Below are positions 1-5,733 of a DNA stretch of 10,517 nucleotides, piece by piece. The stretch's first letter is position 1; every line of letters begins with the position of its first letter. The position numbers and the translations under genes are program-made. The DNA lies in NCBI GenBank assembly GCA_017468215.1, contig JAFUJG010000140.1, positions 1 to 10,517 of the forward strand, in the 5' to 3' direction. The notes beneath the pieces are model-generated. The model saw only the letters and a program-made list of their open reading frames with translations, was not told where the DNA came from and searched no databases. The DNA comes from Clostridia bacterium (lineage in GTDB: Bacteria; Bacillota; Clostridia; UMGS1883).

Positions 1-1101
1 CAACGCCTGAAGCCCTGCCTCCTCACGCATATTGCAAAGCCTTAAAAGGTTAGCCTCGATTATATATCTGGGCATGGTCATATATTTTGCCTTTGAGTAG
101 GTTTCCGACAAAATATTTACCGCAAAAATAGCTTTATCCACGCCCATTTTATCTGCCGCAGGAAGCATAGCCTCCCAGTCCTCGTCGTTTTCATTTATGG
201 GCTTTTTGCGTGTTATGGCATAAATCATAATATCACGGAAGCCCTTTATAACCGCTTCTGTGAAGGGGTTAAGGTTTCGTCCCGAGGAGGATATTTCCTC
301 AATTATATCCAGCACCTCGGCACCGTTGTTTTCTGCCACCGCCAGACAAAGCCTTGCAACGCTTTTCTTTTCGCCAAAGCCTAAAAGCGAACGGACATAA
401 TCCGTATCTACAACCTTGCCTGCCGAAATACACGGCTCCAGAATGCTCAGTGCATCACGGAGAGAGCCGTCTGCCGCCTCGGCAACCATGCGGAGAGCCT
501 CGGGTTCAATCTGTATCATTTCAGCCTCGCAGATTTCGTCAAGGCGTGCATATATATCTTTTTTTGTAATCTTGTTAAAGTCAAACCTTTGACAACGAGA
601 GGATATTGTGTCTAAAATTTTGTTTGCCTCTGTTGTGGCCAAAACAAACTTAACATGTGCAGGAGGCTCCTCCAAAAGCTTCAAAAGTGCGTTGAAAGCA
701 TCCTTACTGAGTGCGTGCACCTCGTCTATGATGTACACCTTATACTTCACGCTTGCCGCTGCATAGTTTGCCTCGTCACGAAGCGAACGGATATTTGCCA
801 CACCGGAGTTGCTTGCTGCGTCAATCTCCACAACGTCCATAATACTGCCCGACAAAATACCCTTACAGCTTTCACATTCGTTACAGGGATTGCCGTCCTT
901 ATTGTTTGTACAGTTTATGGCTCTGGACAAAATCCTTGCGGTCGAGGTCTTGCCTGTACCTCTGGAGCCGCAGAAAAGGAATGCGTGACCCACATTGTTG
1001 GAGCTGACCTCGTTTTTAATTGTCTGTGCCACATGCCTCTGACCAACTATGTCGTCAAAGGTAAGGGGTCTCCATCTTCGGTACAATGCCTGATACTCCA
1101 T
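1..1101 (-). CDS. dnaX: DNA polymerase III subunit gamma/tau, N-terminal part (3' end outside window)
   Basis: This is the clamp-loader ATPase subunit that opens the beta clamp and organises the replisome. The frame is open for 367 codons from ATG at 1101 to the left edge, so the C-terminal tau part is missing. I translated residues 1-267 continuously and found no frameshift. Visible landmarks in order are the typical start MEYQALYRRWRP, Walker A GTGKTST (about residues 48-54), a zinc-binding cysteine cluster (C64, then CNECESC at about 73-79), Walker B VYIIDEVH, LLKLLEEPP, the sensor-1 stretch VLATTEANKI, the arginine-finger segment SRCQRF, and sensor-2-like GSLRDALSIL. GGAG about 8 nt upstream supports the start. 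The position of the gene directly downstream of the SRP RNA matches the scr-dnaX order known in Bacillus subtilis. No clear promoter lies between ffs and dnaX, so readthrough from the SRP promoter is possible. Confidence 0.96.
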   Translation of the reverse strand, partial: MEYQALYRRWRPLTFDDIVGQRHVAQTIKNEVSSNNVGHAFLFCGSRGTGKTSTARILSRAINCTNNKDGNPCNECESCKGILSGSIMDVVEIDAASNSGVANIRSLRDEANYAAASVKYKVYIIDEVHALSKDAFNALLKLLEEPPAHVKFVLATTEANKILDTISSRCQRFDFNKITKKDIYARLDEICEAEMIQIEPEALRMVAEAADGSLRDALSILEPCISAGKVVDTDYVRSLLGFGEKKSVARLCLAVAENNGAEVLDIIEEISSSGRNLNPFTEAVIKGFRDIMIYAITRKKPINENDEDWEAMLPAADKMGVDKAIFAVNILSETYSKAKYMTMPRYIIEANLLRLCNMREEAGLQAL

Positions 1102-1155
1102 ATGTCACTCCGTTCCAATGAACAATTAATAAAAAATAATTAATAATTATCGAAA

Positions 1156-1175
1156 AAATTCCGTATACGGAATTT
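1156..1175. repeat. Perfect 20-bp palindrome upstream of dnaX
   Basis: The half-site AAATTCCGTA is followed directly by its reverse complement, giving 20 self-complementary bases about 55 nt upstream of the dnaX start. It could be a hairpin in a transcript reading from ffs into dnaX, a repressor operator, or the core of a small mobile palindromic repeat. The T-rich stretch on its minus-strand downstream side is interrupted, so it would be a poor terminator. The repeat interpretation fits the neighbouring tandem repeats best, but this is inference. Confidence 0.6.
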
Positions 1176-1182
1176 CTCCTGA

Positions 1183-1210
1183 ATTATTCACTATTCATTA
1201 TTCACTATTC
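1183..1210. repeat. Two tandem copies of a 14-nt repeat (four 7-nt GAATART units on the minus strand)
   Basis: The unit ATTATTCACTATTC occurs twice back to back, at 1183-1196 and 1197-1210. On the opposite strand this reads as four 7-nt GAATAGT/GAATAAT units. It sits beside the perfect palindrome at 1156-1175 and an AT-rich AATTAATAA-like stretch at 1120-1150, which together look like a composite intergenic repeat. No function is evident. Confidence 0.75.
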
Positions 1211-1214
1211 ATTT

Positions 1215-1231
1215 AATTTTCTCCGAAAATT
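1215..1231 (-). terminator. Weak hairpin just downstream of the SRP RNA
   Basis: AATTTTC and GAAAATT form a 7-bp, AT-rich stem around a 3-nt loop, immediately after the U5 run that ends the SRP RNA. No clean U tract follows it. The SRP RNA closing helix followed by five U residues (1233-1244) is probably the main 3'-end signal, and this hairpin may only assist. Confidence 0.3.
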
Positions 1232-1232
1232 T

Positions 1233-1505
1233 AAAAAGCCGTACACCCCAAAATCGATATGCAATCATATGCGGCACTCCTGCAGTTAGCTCGAATCGGG
1301 CGACCTTGCGGCACACAACCGTTACCGCTTATTGCTGCTCTGTTCCCAGCCTGACAAGGTTCACGGGCGACTGTTGCGCAAGACCCGACTGTCAACACCA
1401 CTTACAGTTTCCTGCCATACAAAATACATACCTCAATTGGGGAATTAGCCCCCGCTATAGCGGATTGCGGATACAGGGCACCGCTGCCTCCCCGGTTAGT
1501 ACGAC
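1233..1505 (-). ncRNA. ffs: Signal recognition particle RNA, large bacterial type (6S/scRNA with Alu domain)
   Basis: This RNA is the scaffold of the signal recognition particle and binds Ffh to target nascent membrane and secreted proteins to FtsY and SecYEG. About 270 nt, it closely resembles the B. subtilis scRNA. The 5' Alu domain has GGGGAGGCAGCGGTGCCCTG followed by CCGCAATCCGCT. The middle helix carries AAGTGGTGTTGAC and the conserved CTTGCGCAACAG. The S-domain apical hairpin has TGTCAGGCTG, a GGAA tetraloop and CAGAGCAGCA, the Ffh M-domain site with its symmetric and asymmetric loops. The closing stretch GAGCTAACTGC is also present. The ends GUCGUAC and GUACGGC pair (with one G-U pair) and are followed by U5, which sets the 3' end. 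The 5' end is set from the promoter and is accurate to a few bases. Confidence 0.96.
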
Positions 1506-1511
1506 TTCATT

Positions 1512-1540
1512 ATTATACACTATATTTTCGTATTTATCAA
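1512..1540 (-). promoter_or_regulatory. Sigma-A promoter of the SRP RNA gene
   Basis: On the minus strand, -35 TTGATA (1540-1535), a 17-bp spacer and -10 TATAAT (1517-1512) predict a transcript start near 1505. That is exactly where the base-paired 5' end of the SRP RNA begins. The -35 box lies 9 bp after the stop codon of the upstream 46-codon ORF. Confidence 0.88.
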
Positions 1541-1549
1541 TACTTTTTT

Positions 1550-1690
1550 TCAAAAACGCTCCTCAAAGAAGTAGCTGTCGTCCTCTACATCCCAGATATA
1601 CTTTTTTCGTTCTTCTCTTTCTCTTACCTTCTCCATAACAATAAGAAAACCGTCCGTAATAATAAATTCTTCATTTCTCTGTGTTTTCAT
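1550..1690 (-). CDS. Small hypothetical protein, 46 aa, highly charged
   Basis: I do not recognise this protein. The ATG at 1690 is preceded by a strong AAAGGGG ribosome binding site about 8 nt upstream, which decides the start over the upstream in-frame ATG at 1801. The product begins MKTQRNEEFIITDGFLIVME, continues with an Arg/Glu/Lys-rich stretch (about residues 21-31) and ends in an acidic and aromatic tail. The pattern suggests a short beta hairpin followed by an amphipathic charged helix. There is no signal peptide or membrane segment. It lies directly upstream of the SRP RNA gene on the same strand, with its stop 9 bp before the ffs -35 box. A weak -10-like TAAAAT is at 1721-1716, but no good -35 pairs with it. 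Whether it is truly expressed is uncertain; the ribosome binding site is the main support. Confidence 0.55.
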   Translation of the reverse strand: MKTQRNEEFIITDGFLIVMEKVREREERKKYIWDVEDDSYFFEERF

Positions 1691-1760
1691 AAAATCGTCC
1701 CCTTTCTTTGTCTTAATTTTACCCCATCCCCTGTCCCATAAAAAGGACACTATTTCCTGT

Positions 1761-1789
1761 TTGACAAAAAGTTTTATTCCTGTTATAAT
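1761..1789 (+). promoter_or_regulatory. Consensus sigma-A promoter of the MATE gene, extended -10
   Basis: A perfect -35 TTGACA (1761-1766), a 17-bp spacer ending in TGT, and a perfect -10 TATAAT (1784-1789) form an extended -10 promoter. Transcription should start near 1796, leaving an untranslated leader of about 26 nt with GAGGTG as ribosome binding site. Such a strong promoter and short leader argue for constitutive expression unless a repressor binds here; no clear operator dyad was seen. Confidence 0.9.
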
Positions 1790-1821
1790 AACCTTCGGCA
1801 AATTTTAAACGAGGTGATTTC

Positions 1822-3180
1822 ATGGAAAATATTAAAGAAAATAAAATGGGCTCCATGCCCATAAATAAGCTTTTATTGTCATTGAGCCTTCCCATGATTG
1901 CATCAATGCTTGTGCAGGCACTTTACAACATTGTAGACAGCGTGTTTGTATCCTGGTACAACGCCGATGCATTTACAGCAGTTTCCCTTGCCTTTCCTCT
2001 GCAAAATCTTATGATAGCTTTTGCAACTGGCACAGGCGTAGGTATAAATGCTCTTTTATCCAAAAGCCTTGGCGAAAAAAACTTCGGCCGTGCAAACAGA
2101 GCCGCTAACAACGGCATTTTTATCTCGCTGGTGCACTATGTTATATTCCTTTTGGTGGGAATTTTTGGTGTAAAAGCGTTTTTTATGGCACAGTCCGGCG
2201 ATGCTGAAGTAATAAACTACGGCATACAGTATGCTTCTGTCTGCCTTATCGGTTCAATAGGTGTTTTCACACAGATAACCACCGAAAGACTGCTTCTTGC
2301 AACAGGCAAGTCTGTTTTATCTATGGTTACCCAGCTTTCGGGTGCAATCATTAACCTTATTATGGACCCCTTGCTTATTTTTGGCTACGGTCCCTTCCCT
2401 GAGATGGGTGCGGCAGGTGCAGCCTTGGCAACAGTGCTCGGACAGATTTTTGCAGCAGGCATAGGCATTTTCCTTAACGTACGCTATAACAAGGAAATCC
2501 ACGTAACCTTCCGCAATTTCCGCCCCGACGGCAGTGTTATAAAGCGGATTTATGCTGTAGGGCTTCCCTCTACAATTATGGCTTCCATAACAAGTGTTAT
2601 GACCTTCGGTATAAACAAAATCCTTACCACCTTCCCCACAATTGTAAACCAGGCACAGTCTGTTTTTGGTGCATATTACAAGCTCCAGAGCTTTATCTTC
2701 ATGCCTATATTCGGTCTTAACAACGGTATGGTGCCTATTATTGCCTTTAACTACGGTGCAAAAAAGCCCGACAGAATGAAAAAGACCATCCTCCTTGCAA
2801 TTGTATATGCAATGAGCATTATGTTCCTGGGCTTTTTAGCGTTTACCTTTATTCCCGAAATACTTTTGGGCTTTTTCAACACCGATACCACCTTGGGCGT
2901 GCCTGCCTTTCGTGCAATAAGCCTCAGCTTTATCTTTGCAGGCTTCTGCATTATAACAGGCAGCGTTCTGCAGGCTGTGGGCAACGGCTTTATGAGCATG
3001 TGCACATCAATTGTCCGTCAGCTGGTTGTGCTTTTGCCTGTGGCGTTTCTTCTGTCGCTTACAGGTGATGTAAATCTTGTGTGGTTCTCCTTCCCCATTG
3101 CGGAGATTGCATCTGTTATTATGAGTGCAATTTTCCTCCGCCATGTTTACAAAACAGTAATTAAACCCTTGTATAATTAA
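1822..3180 (+). CDS. MATE family multidrug/toxin efflux transporter, 452 aa
   Basis: This is an integral membrane antiporter of the MATE family (NorM/DinF/MepA-like), which exports cationic or amphipathic compounds using a Na+ or H+ gradient. The length of 452 aa is normal for the family. About twelve hydrophobic segments fall in two six-helix halves. Family marks are the N-terminal LSLPMIASMLVQALYNIVDS with the conserved membrane Asp (D39), the loop GTGVGINALLSKSLGE, the repeat-like second half FMPIFGLNNGMVPIIAFNYG, and ALQAVGNG-type segments near residue 385. The start at 1822 is set by GAGGTG 6 nt upstream. It is transcribed alone from its own promoter and ends in the terminator at 3179-3215. 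The substrate cannot be read from sequence. Confidence 0.95.
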   Translation: MENIKENKMGSMPINKLLLSLSLPMIASMLVQALYNIVDSVFVSWYNADAFTAVSLAFPLQNLMIAFATGTGVGINALLSKSLGEKNFGRANRAANNGIFISLVHYVIFLLVGIFGVKAFFMAQSGDAEVINYGIQYASVCLIGSIGVFTQITTERLLLATGKSVLSMVTQLSGAIINLIMDPLLIFGYGPFPEMGAAGAALATVLGQIFAAGIGIFLNVRYNKEIHVTFRNFRPDGSVIKRIYAVGLPSTIMASITSVMTFGINKILTTFPTIVNQAQSVFGAYYKLQSFIFMPIFGLNNGMVPIIAFNYGAKKPDRMKKTILLAIVYAMSIMFLGFLAFTFIPEILLGFFNTDTTLGVPAFRAISLSFIFAGFCIITGSVLQAVGNGFMSMCTSIVRQLVVLLPVAFLLSLTGDVNLVWFSFPIAEIASVIMSAIFLRHVYKTVIKPLYN

Positions 3181-3215
3181 AAAAGAAGCGTGTCACGTGA
3201 CACGCTTCTTTTTTT
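3179..3215. terminator. Bidirectional terminator between MATE gene and DUF2798 gene
   Basis: The half-site AAGAAGCGTGTCAC is followed directly by its reverse complement (3183-3210, 28 nt perfectly self-complementary), flanked by an A run on the left and a T run on the right. As RNA it forms a long GC-containing hairpin followed by U residues on either strand. It starts at the last bases of the MATE stop codon and lies about 17 nt downstream of the convergent gene's stop, so it should serve both. Confidence 0.93.
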
Positions 3216-3231
3216 AACAATGTAATTTTTC

Positions 3232-3777
3232 TTATTTGGTTTTTCTTACAAAAATAATCTTGAAAAGGGTTCTTATCAAGGGCTGAATGAAAAACAGCTG
3301 GCTGAAAAATGCAAAGGGGAAGTTGAAGCATACAAGCTCTAAGAAATTTGCAACAAATGTAAACACGTTAAAGCCCATGTAGTAGGGATAGTAAATAATT
3401 GCCGCAAGAAAGCTCATTGCAGGGCACATAAGTCCTACGGTTGCACAAATAATGGCTGTTTCAAAAAGCACACCATGTGTTTCACGAGGGTTAAAAACCT
3501 TACATGCCAGCTTAAAGGACAAGGGGCTTCCCATGAAAATTTCAAGAGTATACGCAAGTACAAATTCCAGCAGCACTACTGCCCAGATGGGGCAAGGTGT
3601 ACCGAACATCTGCACGCCGCCCATTGCGTTCACCGCACGGAGCACGCTTGTTTCGCCCGTGAGGCTCATGAACAGGTCACCGTTCACAACATAAAGCGAA
3701 TAAAAAACATAAGCATGAACAGTTACAATAACCGTCATCAACGCAAAAGCGCAGCGCTGAAACTGATTTTGAGGCAT
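3232..3777 (-). CDS. DUF2798 family integral membrane protein, 181 aa
   Basis: This is a four-helix membrane protein of unknown function. Predicted membrane segments are at about residues 8-32, 61-83, 103-130 and 138-165, in two similar two-helix halves, which fits a tandem DUF2798 arrangement. Family-like marks are the start MPQNQFQRCAFALMT, LMCPAMS in helix 3 (116-122), FNFPFAFFSQ in helix 4 (151-160) and IQPLIRTLFKIIF at the end. The ATG at 3777 is chosen because AAAGGAAGG lies about 6 nt upstream. An in-frame ATG at 3834 would start inside the leader hairpin and lacks a ribosome binding site. It is transcribed divergently from the OFA transporter and convergently with the MATE gene, probably alone. 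The structured leader suggests transcriptional attenuation. Family membership is recalled from memory of related Clostridial sequences. Confidence 0.85.
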   Translation of the reverse strand: MPQNQFQRCAFALMTVIVTVHAYVFYSLYVVNGDLFMSLTGETSVLRAVNAMGGVQMFGTPCPIWAVVLLEFVLAYTLEIFMGSPLSFKLACKVFNPRETHGVLFETAIICATVGLMCPAMSFLAAIIYYPYYMGFNVFTFVANFLELVCFNFPFAFFSQLFFIQPLIRTLFKIIFVRKTK

Positions 3778-3797
3778 AAAAACCTTCCTTTCTGCAC

Positions 3798-3873
3798 AAA
3801 AAAACACATGCTGCCCCTCACGTAAAACAATCACATTCCGTAATCAGATTTACGTGCATGGCACTACATGTGT
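3798..3873 (-). promoter_or_regulatory. Structured leader RNA with terminator-like hairpin; candidate attenuator or riboswitch
   Basis: In the roughly 124-nt leader of the DUF2798 gene, three nested helices can form: ACACAUG (3873-3867) with CAUGUGU (3810-3804), UGCC with GGCA, and CACGUAAA (3856-3849) with UUUACGUG (3826-3819), around a 22-nt apical loop. The outer helix runs straight into seven U residues, as an intrinsic terminator would. The segment CGUAA can instead pair locally with UUACG about six bases downstream, and GUGC with GCAC around CAU. Both pairings compete with the long hairpin. This two-state design suggests control of readthrough, but I recognise no known riboswitch class in it. 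Confidence 0.55.
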
Positions 3874-3907
3874 CTATGTGTCTTTTGTATTAAAATTTTA
3901 CTGTCAG

Positions 3908-3937
3908 ATTATAACATTTATCTTTAGAAAAAGTCAA
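3908..3937 (-). promoter_or_regulatory. Sigma-A promoter of the DUF2798 gene
   Basis: On the minus strand, -35 TTGACT (3937-3932), an 18-bp spacer ending in TGT, and -10 TATAAT (3913-3908) form an extended -10 promoter with a predicted start near 3901. This leaves a leader of about 124 nt before the ATG at 3777, unusually long next to the 26-45 nt leaders of the neighbouring genes. Confidence 0.83.
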
Positions 3938-3980
3938 CAAATATTTCTTTAATTTTATCCAAATTTTATCTACTATTTTC

Positions 3981-4009
3981 TTGAAATCGACACTTTTTTA
4001 TGATAAAAT
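3981..4009 (+). promoter_or_regulatory. Sigma-A promoter of the OFA transporter gene
   Basis: TTGAAA (3981-3986), a 17-bp spacer ending in TGA, and TAAAAT (4004-4009) give an extended -10 promoter with a start near 4016. The transcript would begin with a small hairpin (GGGTTT and GAACCC, 4015-4030), which may protect the 5' end. The ribosome binding site is GAAAGAAGG, ending about 8 nt before the ATG at 4060. Confidence 0.8.
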
Positions 4010-4059
4010 AATTTGGGTTTTTAAGAACCCCCTACATTTTTTGAAAGAAGGCGTATCAC

Positions 4060-5409
4060 ATGGCTAACGCAAAAGGCGGTTGGCGTACTAACAAGTGGAT
4101 AAGAGCAGCTATTCCTGCGCTTTTACTCCATTGTAGTATTGGTACAGTTTATTGTTGGTCACTTTTCAGCAGGGAAATCGGCGAGCACATTGGTTTTCCT
4201 AAGGGCGCTACAGAATGGGCATTCTCCCTTGCAATTTTCTTCTTGGGTATGTCTGCCGCATTTTTAGGCAACATTGTTGAAAAGGATATTCACAAGTCCT
4301 CGCTTATCGCAACAATCTGCTTTGCAGGCGGTATGGCAGGCACAGGTTTCTTTATCTGGTACGGCGGATTACATAAGGGCAGCTTGCTCGCACTTATCGG
4401 TATTTATGTATGCTACGGGTTTATCATGGGCGTAGGCCTTGGTACAGGCTATCTTTCCCCTGTTAAAACGCTTATGCTTTGGTTCAGCGACAGAAAAGGT
4501 CTTGCAACAGGTCTTGCAGTAGCAGGCTTTGGTGCGGCAAAGGCTATCGCCAGTCCTATTATGAAGTGGATGCTTGGTACTCCTGTTGAAGTTAACGGTG
4601 TCACAGACTATGTAGGTCCTTTTGGCGGCGGTGCTGTTTATAAGATGTTTTTTGTTCTTGCAGCCGTTTACTTTGTAATGATGTTTGTAGGACATCTTCT
4701 CTTAAAGAAGCCCGACAGCTGGCACGAGCCCGCAAGCGGCGAAGCAAAGCCCTCTATCATGTCTGTACTTAAGATGAAGCCTATGACAAACTATATCGGC
4801 ATCTGGCTTATGTTCTACCTTAACATTACATGCGGTCTTGCCCTTATCAGCCAGGAAAAAGCTATTTTCCAGTCTTTGGGTGTTACAGCTCTCATTGCAG
4901 GCGGTTATGGTACACTCTCCACAATTTCCGCAGTATTCAATGCAGGCGGCAGACTTGGTTTCTCCGCAGCAGCAGATAAGATGAAGGACAGAAACACAGT
5001 ATTCAAGCTTATCTTTGTTATCTCAATCGTTCTTACAGCAGCGGTTGTTCTCACCAGCGGTATTATCGAAGGTGCAACAAGCATTCCTTTAGGAATTCTC
5101 GTTCTTGCTCTTATCATGATGGTTAACGCAGGCTACGGCGGCGGCTTTAGTAACGTACCCACACTTCTTAGTGACCACTACGGAATGAGCAGTATCAGTG
5201 CAATCCATGGTATTACACTTTCCGCATGGGGTTTTGCAGGTTTAACAGGTAACCAGCTTGCATCCTTTATCGTATCTAAATCCGCTACAAGCGAAGCAGG
5301 CTATCAGAACGTTCTTTATGTAACACTTGTTCTTTACATAGTTGCTCTGCTTCTCAGCTTGTTCTTCGTTAAGAAAAGCGAAAACACAGGCGAAGTGCCT
5401 GAGCACTAA
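4060..5409 (+). CDS. OFA-family MFS transporter (oxalate/formate antiporter-like), 449 aa
   Basis: This is a twelve-helix major facilitator transporter related to oxalate:formate antiporter OxlT and to YhjX-type carriers, which move small carboxylates across the membrane. The family is shown by the N-terminal WIRAAIPALLLHCSIGTVYC, the cytoplasmic-loop signature GLGTGYLSPVKTLMLWFSDR (about residues 126-145) followed by KGLATGL, a long central loop after helix 6 (about 217-232), and the second-half motifs SAVFNAGGRLGFS and YGGGFSNVPTLLSDHYG. The length is usual. It is transcribed alone and ended by the hairpin at 5416-5444. The substrate is not determined by sequence; formate, oxalate or pyruvate-like acids are reasonable guesses from the family. 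It has no adjacent oxalate or formate enzyme. Confidence 0.92.
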   Translation: MANAKGGWRTNKWIRAAIPALLLHCSIGTVYCWSLFSREIGEHIGFPKGATEWAFSLAIFFLGMSAAFLGNIVEKDIHKSSLIATICFAGGMAGTGFFIWYGGLHKGSLLALIGIYVCYGFIMGVGLGTGYLSPVKTLMLWFSDRKGLATGLAVAGFGAAKAIASPIMKWMLGTPVEVNGVTDYVGPFGGGAVYKMFFVLAAVYFVMMFVGHLLLKKPDSWHEPASGEAKPSIMSVLKMKPMTNYIGIWLMFYLNITCGLALISQEKAIFQSLGVTALIAGGYGTLSTISAVFNAGGRLGFSAAADKMKDRNTVFKLIFVISIVLTAAVVLTSGIIEGATSIPLGILVLALIMMVNAGYGGGFSNVPTLLSDHYGMSSISAIHGITLSAWGFAGLTGNQLASFIVSKSATSEAGYQNVLYVTLVLYIVALLLSLFFVKKSENTGEVPEH

Positions 5410-5415
5410 AATAAT

Positions 5416-5444
5416 AAAAAAGTCACGCATTGCGTGACTTTTTT
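5416..5444 (+). terminator. Intrinsic terminator of the OFA transporter gene
   Basis: A6 plus GTCACGC pairs with GCGTGAC plus T6 around a 3-nt loop, beginning 7 nt after the stop codon. The stem is perfect and symmetrical, so it could also act on transcripts reading from the tRNA side. Confidence 0.93.
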
Positions 5445-5463
5445 GTTGCTCAATTTGAAAAAC

Positions 5464-5530
5464 GTAGGACCGGCACCCTCCACAGAGTTGAAAATCCTGA
5501 ATGTAGGGACCGGCACCCTCGACGGTCCTT
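5464..5530. repeat. Two copies of a small intergenic palindromic repeat, 40 nt apart
   Basis: GGACCGGCACCCTC occurs at 5467-5480 and again at 5507-5520, each preceded by a GTAGG-like tail and, further left, TTGAAAA. The second copy is complete: GGACCG (5507-5512) pairs with CGGTCC (5523-5528) around a 10-nt loop, with a flanking wobble extension. The first copy lacks the closing arm and ends in CCAC, so it looks truncated or decayed. The form recalls short palindromic elements scattered between genes in gut Clostridia. It lies between two terminators and is probably non-coding. Confidence 0.7.
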
Positions 5531-5537
5531 TTAAAAT

Positions 5538-5569
5538 AAAAAAGCACTTACTTCCGTAAGTGCTTTTTT
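5538..5569. terminator. Hairpin terminator downstream of tRNA-Ser (bidirectional)
   Basis: A6 plus GCACTTAC and GTAAGTGC plus T6 form a perfect stem around TTCC. On the minus strand it begins directly after the encoded CCA end of the tRNA, so it should end the tRNA transcript. On the plus strand it would back up the OFA terminator. Confidence 0.92.
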
Positions 5570-5660
5570 GGCGGAGAGAAAGAGATTCGAACTCTTGAAC
5601 GGGTATTAACCGTTACACGATTTCCAGTCGTGCGCCTTAGACCAACTCAGCCATCTCTCC
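5569..5660 (-). tRNA. tRNA-Ser, anticodon GGA
   Basis: This 92-nt class II tRNA folds fully. The acceptor stem GGAGAGA pairs with TCTCTCC, followed by discriminator G and an encoded CCA. The D arm contains GGCTGAGTTGGTCTAAGGC. The anticodon stem is CACGA/TCGTG with loop CTGGAAA, giving anticodon GGA for UCC/UCU serine codons. The long variable arm AACGG/CCGTT is characteristic of serine tRNAs, and the T arm is AAGAG-TTCGAAT-CTCTT. It stands alone between two hairpins and has its own promoter. Confidence 0.98.
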
Positions 5661-5673
5661 AGGTCACTCCGTT

Positions 5674-5702
5674 ATTATAACTGCGTCAGTCTGAAATGTC
5701 AA
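5674..5702 (-). promoter_or_regulatory. Perfect consensus sigma-A promoter of tRNA-Ser
   Basis: On the minus strand TTGACA (5702-5697), a 17-bp spacer and TATAAT (5679-5674) are both exact consensus. The start is predicted near 5667, about 7 nt before the mature tRNA. The -35 box is only about 32 bp past the gpr stop codon, and no gpr terminator hairpin is seen between them, so gpr transcripts may read through the tRNA. Confidence 0.93.
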
Positions 5703-5733
5703 GCACTTTTTTCGATTTTTTTCAAATTTTAAA

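Noticed and set aside
655..1143. 162-aa plus-strand ORF opposite dnaX
   Set aside because: It is antisense to the strongly conserved dnaX frame, and its Cys/Val/His-rich product has no recognisable domain.
1306..1638. 110-aa plus-strand ORF across 1306-1638
   Set aside because: It runs antisense through the SRP RNA gene and its promoter and has a Ser/Pro/Leu-rich composition with no family likeness.
1691..1801. Longer 83-aa version of the small ORF upstream of ffs
   Set aside because: Its ATG (1801) lacks a ribosome binding site and the extension runs through the MATE promoter region on the other strand. The inner ATG at 1690 has a strong site.
3778..3834. Earlier in-frame ATG (3834) that would extend the DUF2798 protein to 200 aa
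   Set aside because: It lies inside the leader hairpin, has no ribosome binding site, and its added residues encode the U tract of the terminator-like element. The ATG at 3777 has AAAGGAAGG at good spacing and the family-like N-terminus.
4015..4042. Attenuator in the OFA transporter leader (GGGTTT/GAACCC hairpin followed by T6)
   Set aside because: The stem is only six pairs including one wobble, and the T run begins about six bases after the stem, so it would terminate poorly. A 5'-end stabilising hairpin is more likely.
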